A DNA stretch of 64,000 bases, taken from contig NC_133650.1 of the NCBI RefSeq assembly GCF_009905375.1, forward strand, positions 64,297,669 to 64,361,668, written 5' to 3'. The stretch comes from Apium graveolens (Eukaryota > Streptophyta > Magnoliopsida > Apiales > Apiaceae). The notes under the pieces are model-generated. The model searched no databases. It was not told the origin of the DNA and saw only the letters and a list, made by a program, of their open reading frames with translations. The position numbers and the translations under genes were made by a program. This document shows positions 49,001-61,600 of this stretch, piece after piece (within the stretch, counting starts at the first letter, position 1; each line of letters opens with the position of its first letter).

Positions 49001-49406
49001 TTCTACTAGACGATATACCACTGATTTTTGCATTCTTCTTGGTCAATCGCCTATTTCTTGGAAATCCAAGAAACAGTCAGTGGTATCTAGGTCTTCTGCA
49101 GAAATAAAATACAGAGTCATGGCTTTGACTGCCTGTGAAATTACTTGGTTACATACCTTGCTTAAGGAGATGGGGCTTGAACATTTGCCACCTATGGTAC
49201 TTTGCTATGATAACCAAGCTGCCTTGTCAATTGCTGCTAATCCAGTTTTGCATGAAAGGACCAATCATAGAGAGATTGACTGTCATTTTATCCGAGAAAA
49301 AATCAAGTCTGGTGAAGTGATTACTCAACATGTTCCTTCACATTCTCAACTAGCTGACATTCTCACTAAGCAGAAGCTACCCCTAAACAACATCACTCTC
49401 TTCTGA
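46010..49406 (+). pseudogene. Copia element D: decayed gag-pol
   Basis: Pieces in order: gag end (CWRITGYPKWH); protease WIMDLGASEHM (46310, Leu-Gly for the usual Asp-Ser-Gly, so the site is damaged); pre-integrase HSRLGHAP with CVTCPMARLTKLPF; integrase IDIWGPY and RTDNALEFSN; RT fragments FKFRLVILGCRQTYGLDF, LQMDVTNAFLHG and the active site LVYVDDLLIAS (48480-48510); RNase H YSDWASCVSTRRYTT and SSAEIKYRVMALT; end VPSHSQLADILTK. Stops and frameshifts throughout. A TATATA run inserts in the integrase near 47195. Style resembles the Ale/Retrofit lineage. No 5' LTR is visible. Confidence 0.85.
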
Positions 49407-49622
49407 AAATGCTAGGGGCTGTTTAGTCTGGTGCTTCTTCATCTGTTAGCAATTGATCAGTCTACTGCTCAATCTAGTTCTTGCATCTGTTATAACAGTT
49501 TATTGTCTGAATTTTCGGTAATTATATTCATTTTCGGTAGTTATGCTTGTGTGTTTTTCTTTCTTCTGCAAGCCTGATAGTTTTTCATGTTGTTGTTTAA
49601 CTATCAACTTGCGGGGGAGTAA

Positions 49623-50124
49623 TGCACAATACAAAATAGCCAAGGGCATTTTGGTATTATGACAGGTTGAGAGGGGTAGTTAAGTCTTTTACCTAAATGA
49701 TTCTACTAGGATTAACGCTGTGCTCCCGAGTTTAAATCAGGAGAGAAAAAAAAGAACTGAAAAGAAATTTTTTTTATTTTCCTTCATAGACGTGCCCCGA
49801 GTTTTTTCAGGAGAGAAGAGAAAAGATTGAGAGAGAAAGTTTTCAAAATTTCTACCCAAAAATTTCTTCCCAAAAATGGGATGATTTGGGAAAAAGTTGT
49901 CACATACTTTTTAATATATTTCCCTCTAAATTAATATTTTCAAAATTTTCTCTCCTTAATAAGAAATAACTTGGAAACATCTTAAAGAAATTTTTTTGCT
50001 TCTCTTCTTTTCCTTTCTCTTCTCTTCCGTTCTCTTCTTTCATAAAAAACTCGGGAGCACAGCGTAAAAGCTCAGCTGATGCAAGTTGCAAATCCATCTG
50101 GAACAAACTTGATTCAATTGTGCA
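49623..50124 (+). mobile_element. 3' LTR of copia D, containing a MITE
   Basis: Preceded by the purine tract TTGCGGGGGAGTAA. Starts TGCACAAT and ends ATTGTGCA, an 8-bp perfect terminal inverted repeat. Without the MITE (49716-50064 plus one TAA) it is only about 150 bp, short as in Ale-type elements. Confidence 0.75.
49716..50064. mobile_element. PIF/Harbinger-type (Tourist-like) MITE, 349 bp
   Basis: Terminal inverted repeats CGCTGTGCTCCCGAGTTT and AAACTCGGGAGCACAGCG are perfect, and the element is flanked by the 3-bp duplication TAA (49713-49715 and 50065-50067). The interior is A/T-rich with no ORF; a second CCCGAGTTTTTTCAGGAGAG copy near 49796 echoes the left end. Confidence 0.88.
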
Positions 50125-51702
50125 CATTAATGTCATCCTCTTCTTACTTCATTTCTTCATTTACAATTATTATCAATTCAAGCGATAACTAGATATATTT
50201 GGTCAAACAATATTAATCATTCAGCATGGTATAATAGTAAATTAACTGTTATTCAGATAATTTTAAGAAGAATTTAACAAATAACATGAATCATTTAGAT
50301 GTTCAGAATAACTGTTCGTTCAAATTATGCAGAAATTTTACTGGTTCAGAAAATCTGATTCAGATTTATTAAATGGTGCCTAAATGTTTTTATCCCATGT
50401 AAAGAAACAGAATGTATTCTTGAACCCCTTTCATGTCACGTCGAGGCACTACAGCAGAAAAAACTGCACAATTCAACCGAGATCTCAATCGATTAATTGT
50501 CATGTTGCTTGACTGCATTTTAAACAATATGCTTACATTTATCTCCTTTACTCAGCTGGTGAATAAGCCATGTTAGATTGTAATAGCATTTTCTGGATAT
50601 GCTCAAATATACTGGTGCCCAGAAGTTAGAACTCCATTATTTTGTCGTGTAGTTGTGAAAAATACTTCAAACACTTTCTGGTAATCATTTGACAAGACAT
50701 GTATATACTTCGTTAAAACTGTAGTAGGATTCAGTTTAATCCGCAACTGCATGCACTTTTATCATGACCTACGGGGCGTTTTGATTAGTTGGAAATGGAA
50801 ATCAAGAATGGGAATCAAGGGGTATGGGAATGAGAATGGTATAGAATTCCACGGGGGGGGGTGAGAATATGATTTACCCAACTCAAGGGAATGAGGTCCC
50901 ATATTCTATGAACAAAATTACTAATCCAAACACTAACACCTAGGTTTGAGATTCCAATTCCCGTTAACCATGAACCAACTTAACTTATTCGTAGCTGTAG
51001 CAGGATTAGTCAATAGGGGTTGTTCCACATCATGAACTTATATGCAAAACTGGTCGTGCTTGTAGAAATGATGCTCAAAATACGACTGCTTAAGCTACGT
51101 CGTATTAATTTATGATACGTTTGCGTTGGCATCTTTCAAGACAGGAAAATACATACTGGACAATTTCTAAGCATCATATATGTATCTACCTCGGAATAGA
51201 GGGTATTGGTTTTGGATCATAGTTCTGAAAATGGTATCAGATTATGTTCCTAAGGCGTCTGTTTTTTATACACTATAGTCTATATGTAGCAAATCGGTAT
51301 ACTCTTTTTCTCTTCTAAAACAAATTTACTAGCAATTATTTTTGTTTTTCCTTAAATTGTTGGTCTGTAATCCATAATTTTTGGTGGACGATCCTTTCAG
51401 GCTTACAAATTGTTTTTATCAATTATCCTTCTTGCAAGCATCTTTTTACACGGAAATGTTAGTTTTTGGACAAGAACTCACAATGGAGTCTGTCAAGTAT
51501 CTACATGCATTGTTGTTCACGCATGCAAACAAGAATTTTAAAGAACAATTGCATATACCAAAGTTATTTATTTTCATAATAATTTAACATTGATTATTGT
51601 GCAATACAAATTTTAGTGTCAGTTAGTATAAATTTAGAACATCCAGGTGATATGTTGTATTAACAAATTGTAGTAGAAAGCACTACTCAATTTAAGAGCA
51701 AA
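50125..51702. other. Intergenic DNA upstream of the acyltransferase, with a possible MITE remnant
   Basis: No gene found. 50771-50985 (GGGGCGTTTTGATTAG ... CCAATTCCCGTTAACCATG) has the GGGAATGGGAAT-type ends of a common plant hAT-like MITE, but the inverted repeat is poor. A TATA-like TATAAATTT lies at 51628-51636, about 75 bp before the ATG at 51703. Confidence 0.4.
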
Positions 51703-53028
51703 ATGAAATTTGAAGTCGTATCCAGAGAGTTCATAAAACCACATCATTCAACTCCTCCAAGCCTTAGAGACTATACTTTATCATTAGTAGATGAGCTCTT
51801 ACCAACAATGAACCTGCCCACCATTATATATTACGCCACTGATAATCACAGTAGTATTTCAAGATGCGAACACTTGAAAAGGTCTCTTTCGAAAATCTTA
51901 ACCAGATACTATCCTTATGCTGGAAGATACATCAAAGAAAGCTTCATGGTTGATTGTAGTGATCAAGGTGCTGAATTTGTGGAAGCTGTAGTTGATGTTA
52001 GTCTCGATGATTTCATTAGCCAAACAAAAAATGCCAAGATGGAGCTGCTTAATTGTTTACTTCCGCATCCAATTGATGCAGGTGATGAAGTCACTGATCC
52101 TCTGTTAGCTGTACAAGTTACTGCTTTTGCATGCGGTGGATGGGCCATTGGCGTGTTGGCTTCACACAGAATTGCCGACATGTCAACGAGCAGCACATTC
52201 ATTGACGAATGGGCTATCAATGCAAACCAACTATTAGAGGGCATGGATGAAAATGATGAATATCCTATGTCCCCTAGATGGACCTCGGCTTCATTGTTTC
52301 CCGGGAAAAAGTTGTCTGGTCTTCCACGCGGATTGCCCAGGGTTAAAGAAGATAGTGATGATCATAAGATTGTTACAAAGGTGTTTTCCTTCAACAAAAG
52401 TTCCATCTTAAGAATCCGTGAGATGGCTAGACTAGACAAATCAAGCGAGAGGTTACCGACAAGGGTACAGTCTGTGTTTGGAATTATAGGGAAAGCTATA
52501 ATGGATATACAGGTTGCTAATCATGCAAGCTCCAAGGAATTTTTAGTTAGTCAAACAGTGAACATGAGGGAAAAAACAGATCCGCCTATTCATAAAAACC
52601 AATGTGGAAATCTCTTCCTGGTATCGACTGCTCATATCGTGGCAGGCAAAAGAGGTGTTGAATTCCAAAGTATTGTCAATCTGCTTACACAATCTGTCCG
52701 AAGTGAAGTGGAAAATTGTAAAACGATACTCTCAGTTGGAGGGCAAGTGATAATAACTGATGGCTTTGATAGGTTGACGAGAACTCTTGCAAATCTTGAT
52801 AGTTCTAGTAACCTTGTGTTCAGTGACTGGTGTAAGTTTCCATTTTATGAAGCTGATTTTGGGTTGGGAAAACCCGTCTGGATTAGTGGCATCAACAGTC
52901 CCCTGGGAAATAATGTCTACCTTTTTAGCGACAAATTTGGAGAGGGAATTGAAGCATGGGTTAACTTGAATGCAAATGACATGCATAAATTTCAACAGGA
53001 TTCAAACATCATGGAATTTTGCACTTGA
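51703..53028 (+). CDS. BAHD family acyltransferase
   Basis: A 441-residue single-exon ORF of normal family length. BAHD enzymes move an acyl group from acyl-CoA to an alcohol or amine in the cytosol, making esters and amides of specialised metabolites. The catalytic HXXXD motif is HRIAD (residues 155-159). The structural motif is DFGLGKP (385-391), Leu replacing the usual Trp of DFGWG. The N-terminal SREFIKPHHSTPP and YYPYAGR are also typical. Overall style resembles the vinorine-synthase-like clade that includes alkaloid and terpene acetyltransferases; the substrate cannot be told. Start chosen at the first ATG matching family N-termini. No frameshift or stop. It is the only complete host gene in the window, and a copia element begins just after its stop. 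Confidence 0.93.
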   Translation: MKFEVVSREFIKPHHSTPPSLRDYTLSLVDELLPTMNLPTIIYYATDNHSSISRCEHLKRSLSKILTRYYPYAGRYIKESFMVDCSDQGAEFVEAVVDVSLDDFISQTKNAKMELLNCLLPHPIDAGDEVTDPLLAVQVTAFACGGWAIGVLASHRIADMSTSSTFIDEWAINANQLLEGMDENDEYPMSPRWTSASLFPGKKLSGLPRGLPRVKEDSDDHKIVTKVFSFNKSSILRIREMARLDKSSERLPTRVQSVFGIIGKAIMDIQVANHASSKEFLVSQTVNMREKTDPPIHKNQCGNLFLVSTAHIVAGKRGVEFQSIVNLLTQSVRSEVENCKTILSVGGQVIITDGFDRLTRTLANLDSSSNLVFSDWCKFPFYEADFGLGKPVWISGINSPLGNNVYLFSDKFGEGIEAWVNLNANDMHKFQQDSNIMEFCT

Positions 53029-53055
53029 CAGAATTGGAAAATCATAGGCTTTAGA

Positions 53056-53734
53056 TGTTGGAAACGTGATGAGCTTTATACCTACTTTGTAAACTTATAA
53101 GTTATAACCAGGTTGTATAAGTTTTACTCAGAATATAAAAAACACACGCTTGTATATATTTTATAGTATATAAGATTACAGCTATTTCTTGATATACACC
53201 ACGGCTAGTTTCTTTCTTTTCAAGAGCTACAACTCTTATTTTTTCCCTCTTACAATTTTACTTCATTGTATCTCTTCAACTAAAACTGAGACCTTATTTA
53301 TAGGCTACAAATACTACCACCTACATCAGTGCTTACATATACCATAGATTAGCCTGGTTGTTTGTAGAACGCTGCAACACTAATTTCTACCCGCCCACCT
53401 TATATTTAGCGTTTGAACAACTGTCTATGTCTATATTTATGTGTCGCCATCTAGCTATTACCTTATTTTCAACAGGTGCATTCATCTATTTATTTATACC
53501 AGCCCATTTAGTCGTGTATTGTATTTTGCACAACCACCTTGAAATGGTAAATATCCAGAAGTTTTGACATTCAGGCAAAACTTTATATGTTTATGATTAT
53601 CACTTCCTCGTGATGATGTTGTTGTTTTCTTGTTTCTATCTATTCTCCCAGTTGTTAATATTCATTACTACCACCCGGTGTTGAGCTGTTGTATATACAT
53701 ATTCTTATACTTGTAGAGAGTTTGACTTCTAACA
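53056..53734 (-). mobile_element. 3' LTR of copia element E
   Basis: On the minus strand it starts TGTTAGAAGTCAAAC at 53734, right after the purine tract TTTGAGGGGGAG. The other end is placed at 53056 (TGTTGG; minus strand ...CCAACA) by the TG...CA rule; 53092 is possible too. If right, it begins 27 bp after the acyltransferase stop codon and would supply the gene's 3' UTR and polyadenylation. Confidence 0.65.
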
Positions 53735-56700
53735 CTCCCCCTCAAACTGAACTTTGCATTCCGAGTTTTTTTTTTCATTTTTTCAAACACGTCTGCCTTC
53801 AACAGCTTCGTAAAAATATCTGCGACATGTTCTTCGGTCTTGCAGTGTACCAACTCCACGATTTTGTCATTCACATGCTCTCGAATAAAATGATAATTTA
53901 TGTTGACGTGTTTTCTTCGACTGTGTGATACTGGATTTTTCGCAAGTGAATGACAGATTTGTTGTCCACGTAAATTTTAATCGGACTCGTAAGATTTAAC
54001 TCGCTCAATATGTAGCCTAGCCACATAGCCTGACATGCGCATGCTGCTGCCATGTATTCCGCCTCACATGTTGAGAGGGCAACTGTCTTCTGCTTCTTCG
54101 ATGACCAGGAAAATATCGCAGATCCGAGATGAAAAGCATACCTCGAAGTGATTTTCCCGTCATCCAAATCACCACCATAATCACTGTCTGAGTAGCCAAC
54201 TAATTTCGAATCTTGAGCATGCATGTAAAATAAACCTTGATCAAGCATACCTTTTATGTACCACAAAATTCTTTTAGCTGTCATGAAGGGATCCTGCTTC
54301 AGCTTCTCCATGTACCCACTAACCAATCCAACCGCATACATAATATCGAGACGAGTGAAAGTTAGGTACCTCGGACTTCCAACCATACTTTTGAACAACG
54401 TCGGATTTACTGACTCCCTCGTTAAATCAACCCTGAGCTTTATATTCGGTTCTGCTGGCGTGCTTTTTGGCTTGCATTCCTCCATTCTGAACTTCTTTAA
54501 AATCTTCTCCTCATATTTTTTCTGAGACATAAAAATGCCATCTTCGTTTTTCTTCACCTCGATTCCAAGAAAGTACGACATTTGACCAATATCTGTCATC
54601 TCAAATTCATTAGTCTTAACTTTCTTAAAATCATCAAACATACCAGGGTTATTTCCGGTAAAGATCATGTCGTCCGCGTATAAGCAAACGGTCATAATTT
54701 CTCCCCCTAAATTTATTTTCGTGTAGAGAGCATGCTCGTATGGACTCTTCACAAAATCATTTTTCTGGAAATATTCATCAACCCACGTGTTTCATGCTCG
54801 CGGAGCTTGCTTCAAACCACATAAGGCTTTCTTTAGTCTATACACTTTATTTTCCTGGCCTTTCTGAACACATCATTGAGGCTGCTCAATATAGACTTCT
54901 TCTTCAAGATAACCATTTAGAAATACTGACTTGACATCCATCTTAAATATCTTCCACTTGTTCTGAGCTGCAATTGTTGTAAGAAGTCTTATGATATCAA
55001 CTCTTGCAAGTTGAGTGAATAACTCGTCATAGTCAATGCCATGTCTCTGTTTGTAGCCTTTAGCCACCAACCTCGCCTTGTATTTCTCCACTTCTCCATC
55101 TTGATTCGTCTTGGTTTTTATAGACCCACTTGACACCAATTTATTTGTGTCCTTCTGGAAGATCTGTGAGTTCCAATGTATAATTCTTCTTGATTGAGCC
55201 AATTTCTTCATCCATGGTTTTGTTCTATTTGCTTTTTTCAGAAGCCTCTTCAAATATAACTGGATCACATTCAACCATTAAATAAAATAGAGAATAATCA
55301 AAGGATGTTTGTACCAGACTTATTACTTCATAGATATTATCCAAACTCCGCATCTTTCTCGGTGCTCCCCCTGAACTACGACTTCCTCCCGTCGATGGTG
55401 TTGATACAGGAGTTTGTGGATTTGGACTTTGTGGAGGAGTTGGATCATCATCTTCGCCATCTTCACTGTTGGGGTCATCACCGTCGTCATCATCATCATT
55501 GAAGAATAAACTAACAACTTTTCTTTCTTCATCGCTCCATCTCTAGTAATCTGATTCATCAAATTCAACATCACGAGAAATGATTAAATTCTTCGTCAGT
55601 GGATTGTAGAGTATGTACGCCTTGCTTTTCTTATCATACCCGTCATCTAGCTTTTTTCGTTTCTGATCAGGAACATGTGCATATGCAATACACCCAAAAA
55701 TTATGAGATGTCCAACTGATGGTTTTCTCCCGTTCCATGCTTCATTTGGAGTTTTGTTTCTGACACTTTTTGTTGGACAACGATTCAACAAATAAACTGC
55801 ACATAGAACGACTTCCGTCCAGAAATTTCTTGGAAAACGCTCTACTTTCACCATACTTCTTGCCATATAAAAAATTATGCGGTTCGTCCTTTCTGCAACG
55901 CCATTTTGTTGAGGAGTATATGTCGTTGTTAACTGATGGTTTATGTCATGTGTCATACGAAAGCTTCTATCAAGTTTGAAGTATACTCTCCTCCTCTGTC
56001 TTATCTGAGTGTCTTCAAATACTGGCCACTTTATTTTTCTGCAAGTGCTTTGAATTCCTCGAATTTATCAAGATCTTTCGATTTTTCTTTGGTGATGTAC
56101 ACCTAACTTTTTCTGCTAAAATCATCAGTAAATGTTAGGTAATACATGTTACCACCAAGAGATGCAACATCAAAAGGACCAGTAATATCTATGTGAACTA
56201 TCTCCAATGGCCTCTTGGATCTCCATGATTTTCCAACGGAAATTTTTTGTCTATGTTGCTTCCCTTGACACACGCTTGACACAAATTTTCTAGTTCGTTG
56301 ATTTCTGGAAAACCGTCTACCATCTTTATCTGTGACAATAATTTTAAGCCAGAAAAAACAAAATGACCATATCTCAAGTGTCATAGCCACGAGTCATTTT
56401 TAATGATCGATTTCAAGCACTTTTGCACCTTCGTCTGCATATCAAGTGTGAACAGACGATTCTATGACATCTCCATATTAGCGATCAATTCTCGAACCAG
56501 AGTTCTGATGGTAAGAGAATTATCCTGCATTTGTATATTATATCCTTTCTCCACAAGTTGACAAAGACTGATGATATTATTTTTCAAAGCAGGTAGAAAA
56601 TAAACGTCATTTATATATTTTTTCTCACCATTCTTTGTCACAATCATAATTGTACCTTTCCCTTTGACCAGAATTTTTGAAGAATCGCCAAAAGTAACTT

Positions 56701-57514
56701 CTCCTGTGACTGTCTCGTCTATCTCCGTAAATAAATCGTTGTGGCCAGACATGTGATTGCTCGCACCAGAATCAAGATACCAAAAATTCTTCTTTCCTTC
56801 CTCGTCTCCTTTGCAAGTGAGAAATATAGCAAAACCAACATCTTAATCTTTTTTTGCTGCTGCAAAGTGACTCATTTCTTCCACTTTTGGTGTTCTATAC
56901 TTGTAACTGAAGTGACCATAATTTATTACAATTATAATATTGAAACTGAGATTTGTTACCTCGTTGAAATCCACCTCTTCCATGACCTCTAAAATTTTGA
57001 CCATGATCAGATGGCTGATAACCTTCAGTATTCTAGCCTCTGTTGAAGGACTTCCTTCCACGACCTCGTCCAGCTCGGTAGCCACCTTTAAAGCCACCTC
57101 TTCCACATACAGAACTGCTACTGCCAGAACTGTCGTCAATGGATACTTTACTTTGCAACGCCTTCTCCAAATGGCTTGTATCATCATATTGATCCATTCG
57201 CTACTCGTGGGCTTGAAGAGAACCTACGAGCTCGTCAATTATAATCGTGGATTATCTTTTGACTCCTCGATGTAAGTAACTACATAATCAAATTTTCTTG
57301 TCAACGAACGGGGCCATTTTTCCATGACACGAACATCATCGAGACTTTCCCCATTTCTTTTCATCTCATTTCTCACCGTTTTCAAAAGCGTAACAAATTC
57401 ACCAATATATTTTGAACTCTTCATCTTCAAATTTTTGAATTCCCCGCGTAGCAGCTGGAGCTGACCTTTTTTACTTTTTCGACCCCTTGAAAAGATTTTT
57501 TTTAAATCTCCCAT
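53735..57514 (-). pseudogene. Copia element E (Tork-like): broken gag-pol
   Basis: Minus strand, gag to RNase H from right to left. Gag fragment 57239-57514 (LQLLRGEFKNLKM, LDDVRVMEK, YVVTYIEESK); protease LDSGASNHMSGH near 56745-56785; integrase pieces 56103-56390 (IVHIDITGPF) and 55543-55956 (TYTPQQNGVAERTNR); RT 54873-55274 ([36 protein letters not shown]) and YADDMIFTG near 54650; RNase H SDSDYGGDLDDGKITS and STCEAEYMAAA; pol end VHCKTEEHVADIFTK. Several frameshifts and stops, so inactive. Domain spelling is close to Tork/TNT1-like elements. Confidence 0.87.
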
Positions 57515-57569
57515 ACATTTTTCGCCATTTTTGCATTTGAAATTTTTTCAAAGGTGGATTCATCGACAC

Positions 57570-57657
57570 CTTGAAATTTCGTTGTATATCTTCTACTAAA
57601 ACAGAGACCTTATTTATAGGCTACAAATACTACCACCTACATCACTGCTTACATATA
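57570..57657 (-). mobile_element. 5' LTR fragment of copia E
   Basis: About 88 bp match the 3' LTR at 53255-53342 (GAGACCTTATTTATAGGCTA and following). No primer site separates it from gag and the outer part of the LTR is missing; CACTA-like DNA starts just beyond. Confidence 0.7.
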
Positions 57658-57679
57658 CATGTATTTAATAACCTATAAA

Positions 57680-58030
57680 TTCTACTAGTTTATGCGACGG
57701 GAAAAAATGTTGTATATAGATATAGATGCGTTGTATATAATATATACGATAATTTTGGGACGGAAAAGTTCCTGTCGGATAAAATCTTATCGTATATACC
57801 ATATGGTTGGGAAACTTCCGTCGTTTATAATTTATGCAACGACTCTTTCACGTTCGTCGTATATAGCTTATGCGGGGAACTATTTTCGTCTTTTATAGTT
57901 AATAAGACGGTAGCTTATTCTTGTTGTAATTGTCATTTACAACGGACTTCATTCTGCGGTATAAGTATTTACGACAGACCTGGATCATGTCTAAGATATT
58001 ATATTTGACGGATTTTTAGCTAACTTTTTT
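57680..58030. mobile_element. CACTA-like subterminal repeats
   Basis: Many short direct and inverted copies of GACGGAAAA / TTCCGTCGTATATA-type motifs (for example 57693, 57758, 57818, 57856), the pattern of CACTA (EnSpm) subterminal regions. The end near CTACTAGTTTATGCGACGGG may be a decayed terminus. No transposase here. Confidence 0.5.
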
Positions 58031-58615
58031 CGTCGCAAAAGGCTATATTTTTTAAAAAGAAAAAATATTTGATATTTATACCATTCATAGCACATCCCAT
58101 AAAATAAAATATATATGTCCAAACCAAATTCCGGAATTAAAATCTCAATTGCACAAATATAAAATGGTATTAGTGTTTTCAAACAGAAATGCATTTAAAA
58201 TACAGTGTCATGCTTAATTCAAAAACTAAACCGACTAACTTAGTCCCCGATCATCAAAATATTTGTGAAGCTCTCAATGCAGAGGAGTAATTTGAGCTCA
58301 CAATTCACAGCTAAAAGTCAACTTTCTAAATAAAAAAATAGATAAATTATTATATTAGTACATGATCTAAAATTAGGCTATTTATTATTAAGTAGTTATG
58401 TGAATTAATTAACTGAATAAAATATTGGAGACCAAGATATTAAGGTAAAGACATAGGTTGAGATCAAAGTACTAATGAAAATGTTCAAAGCATTGTTAAA
58501 AAGTATAATTTAGACAAATCTTACACCGATGGGAAGTAAAATTAAGAGAGTTCCATCTTGACGTGTTGGAAAACAAAGGTAATTACAAGGATTTCACACA
58601 ACTTGTTCTGCACTG
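58031..58615. other. AT-rich intergenic DNA
   Basis: No gene, repeat or element boundary that I can support. Confidence 0.5.
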
Positions 58616-61600
58616 TGTAACGCCCCCAAATCTGGGGTTAGAGGATTTGGTCGTCACTATAAAACCTCAATTCAAATTAACCTGTTAAATCAAAATGCAA
58701 ATGCCAGCGGAAGATATTTTGCATCTATGACCCCAAACTAATCCAAGATCTTTTAAGGTTACAGTTCTAGAAACAAAAATTCAAAATTCCATAAATAATT
58801 TTCACTTCCTTTTAAAACTCTTTTTAACAAATTCCAATTCAATACTAACCCGCTAGTATAACTTCAAAAATAAGTATGCTAGGCCCAACTATAAAATAAA
58901 ATAATTATAATATAATATAATATAAACAACTTTTCATAACAGAACTTACACTAGCCCGCAAACCCTGGACCAACCACCTTCCAAGAGCTTCTTCTTTGCT
59001 TCCTCGAATTACGCGGCTAAACAACGCAAGCTAATCCTCACTGGAGGTTAAATTTAAAAACAGGCAAGTATGAGCGGAAGAAATGCTCAGCAAGTTCATT
59101 ATAACATATATAGGGTCTTTGAAATATAAAACCCACATCTGCAATAGAGCAGAACCTTTAAAATAATGATTGTTGAATAAGAAAATTTTAGTTGAGGAAC
59201 CCCATAATTGATTCCTCCTCAGTATTCAAAACCCTTTTGATATTTTCAAGCGAAATGCTTCAGCAATACTTTGAATCTTGACGAGAATAAAACTCGTAAA
59301 ACTGTGTTTACGGAAATATCATAAACAATAATAATATGAAACAATGATTATGGACTGAATCACAACCTTTATTAAAAGCCGAACTCTTGATATTAATACT
59401 CATTTTGTTGTCATATCAAATTAGATATCAATACGAATTTTGATGCTCACAACATCCCATACTAAAGTCAACATCAATCATCTATACTAATACCACCTTT
59501 GACATTTAACAACAATGTAAGTATCCTCATAAATCGGAAACTGAATAAAAACCACATTTTACCTTTTTATACAAAACCAACACTTGATAAACCATTCCTT
59601 ATAAGATTATCAAAAATATTATAATAATTTAGATTGGAATCCTTAAACGACGGTGTGTTACCGCCGGTGATCAGCCGCGGAGCAACACCGGTATGCCGAA
59701 GCATATCCAACTAAACAAAGGGGTACCCAAGGCACATATCGGCCTAACAAGGTGTTATATCCCGTATAACATATAGCTCATGCTGGACCGCCGCCACGGC
59801 CTCTTACGCAACTATCCAATCTTAAAAACATTTTTTTGAAAGGGGTCATAATACTCGACGCCCTTATAAACTTTTATTCCCCCATTCACTTGGGTAGGAA
59901 TACTCGCAAAACCAAATCATTTTCCACAAAATCCAAAACATTTATAAGTCTATTAATTTGATAAGTAAAAACATTTAACTATTATGAACATAGAATAACA
60001 AAAGAGTATTTGCATGATAAACATTTAATTCACCGATATGTAAAACATTTATCTATTCTGAACTGAGAATAGGGAAATCAATACTTGCATAATAGGATTC
60101 AAAATATATATCACTTGAACGATAAGCGAAGTCAGGGGTACTTGCCTTTCGGATTTAACAGTTAGTCACACTCGCAAAGACGCATCTATTCTGACATTCT
60201 GTCTCAAAACATCTCCGTCTTTCTTTTTAACACTTTACTGATATGCTGCTCCTTCGATTGCTAGAAGTCAGATACCCAATACCATTCCATCTTAATCTTT
60301 ATCCAAGTTCTTCTCCCGATCAAGTCGAATGATCCACATCTATAATTAAAAGATACAACTTTAATCGTCTAAACGATAATTACTCGACGAACTACGCGTC
60401 AAAATCCTATTGTCTACCCATACGATGGCCCACACATAAAGAAAACAGTCCAACACAAGACTCTTGACTCATATACCCACGTAATTCATATAACATATAA
60501 ACACATAATCCACGTATCACATAATTCATATAGCATATGACTCGGTTCGCCAAAAGGTTCGACTCAATACATTTAAAACTGAAATCGGGTCAAAAAAATG
60601 ATTTATCGATCAAAAATCGACTCAGAATGATTTGTAAAACAAGCGACCTTTCGAAACAAAAGAATTTGGGTCTCGAAAGTATTTTTAATGAAAGCGGAAT
60701 ATTTTTCTGAGTCTATACGCGTTCGTTTTCGTATTAAACGGACGAACGGTCTAATTATTACGAATAAAATAAGAATAAATTAAAACAAATTATAAATAAT
60801 TGAATCAAATTATGATTTTCGAAGATAATAAAAGATAATAATTTGAAATTGAAATAAATATTTTAGAAAAACTTTCGAAATAACGTCTTTGTAAAACGGA
60901 CTTTTCTCGGGGTCATACCCCTTAAAATCAATCTCAAAAAACACAATCCAACTGTACTCTAATAAAATCAATAAATTTAAAACACACAATAATTTATATT
61001 TGCATGCATAAACACGCCAGAAATGAAAAACATGGCCAACAATTACTTCTACAAAAACTTCTGAAATTTATGAAATAAATATATAAACACTAACATGCTA
61101 TAATATACACAAGTACGAAGGCGGAATTTCGGAATCGTTACCCAAAATAAATTATGATCACCCCGAAGAGAATATCTGATGTCCGTAAAATATCTCCAGA
61201 AAAATCTGAAATTTATAGCGATAGATATATACACACGGAGATGCCATGTTGAGTAATCAACACTGTCAAACTCCTTCTCTATGCCCCGAAAATAAATTAA
61301 AACGGAAAATATGCTCCGCAAATTTTCTTCTCAAAACCTTGCAATATATATATCAATGCGTAAGTATCAAAGCGCTGATCATTTATATATATAAAAATTG
61401 AAATTTGGACGGATGGTTGAGAAGATATAAATTTTTGAAAATTTAAAATAAATTAAAATATATAACAGAGAGGAGAGACAAAGAGGTGAGGGGAGTAATC
61501 TCTGTTAAAAATAAAACTACAGGAAGGGGGTTAACATGGGGCAGGTGGGGTGGGGGTTTGGTAACACGTTTTTCTTTTTTGCTTTTTTTTTCTTTTTTTC

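Noticed and set aside
50771..50985. A clear hAT MITE
   Set aside because: The ends have the right style but the inverted repeat is weak and no 8-bp target duplication could be read, so it is only mentioned in the intergenic entry.
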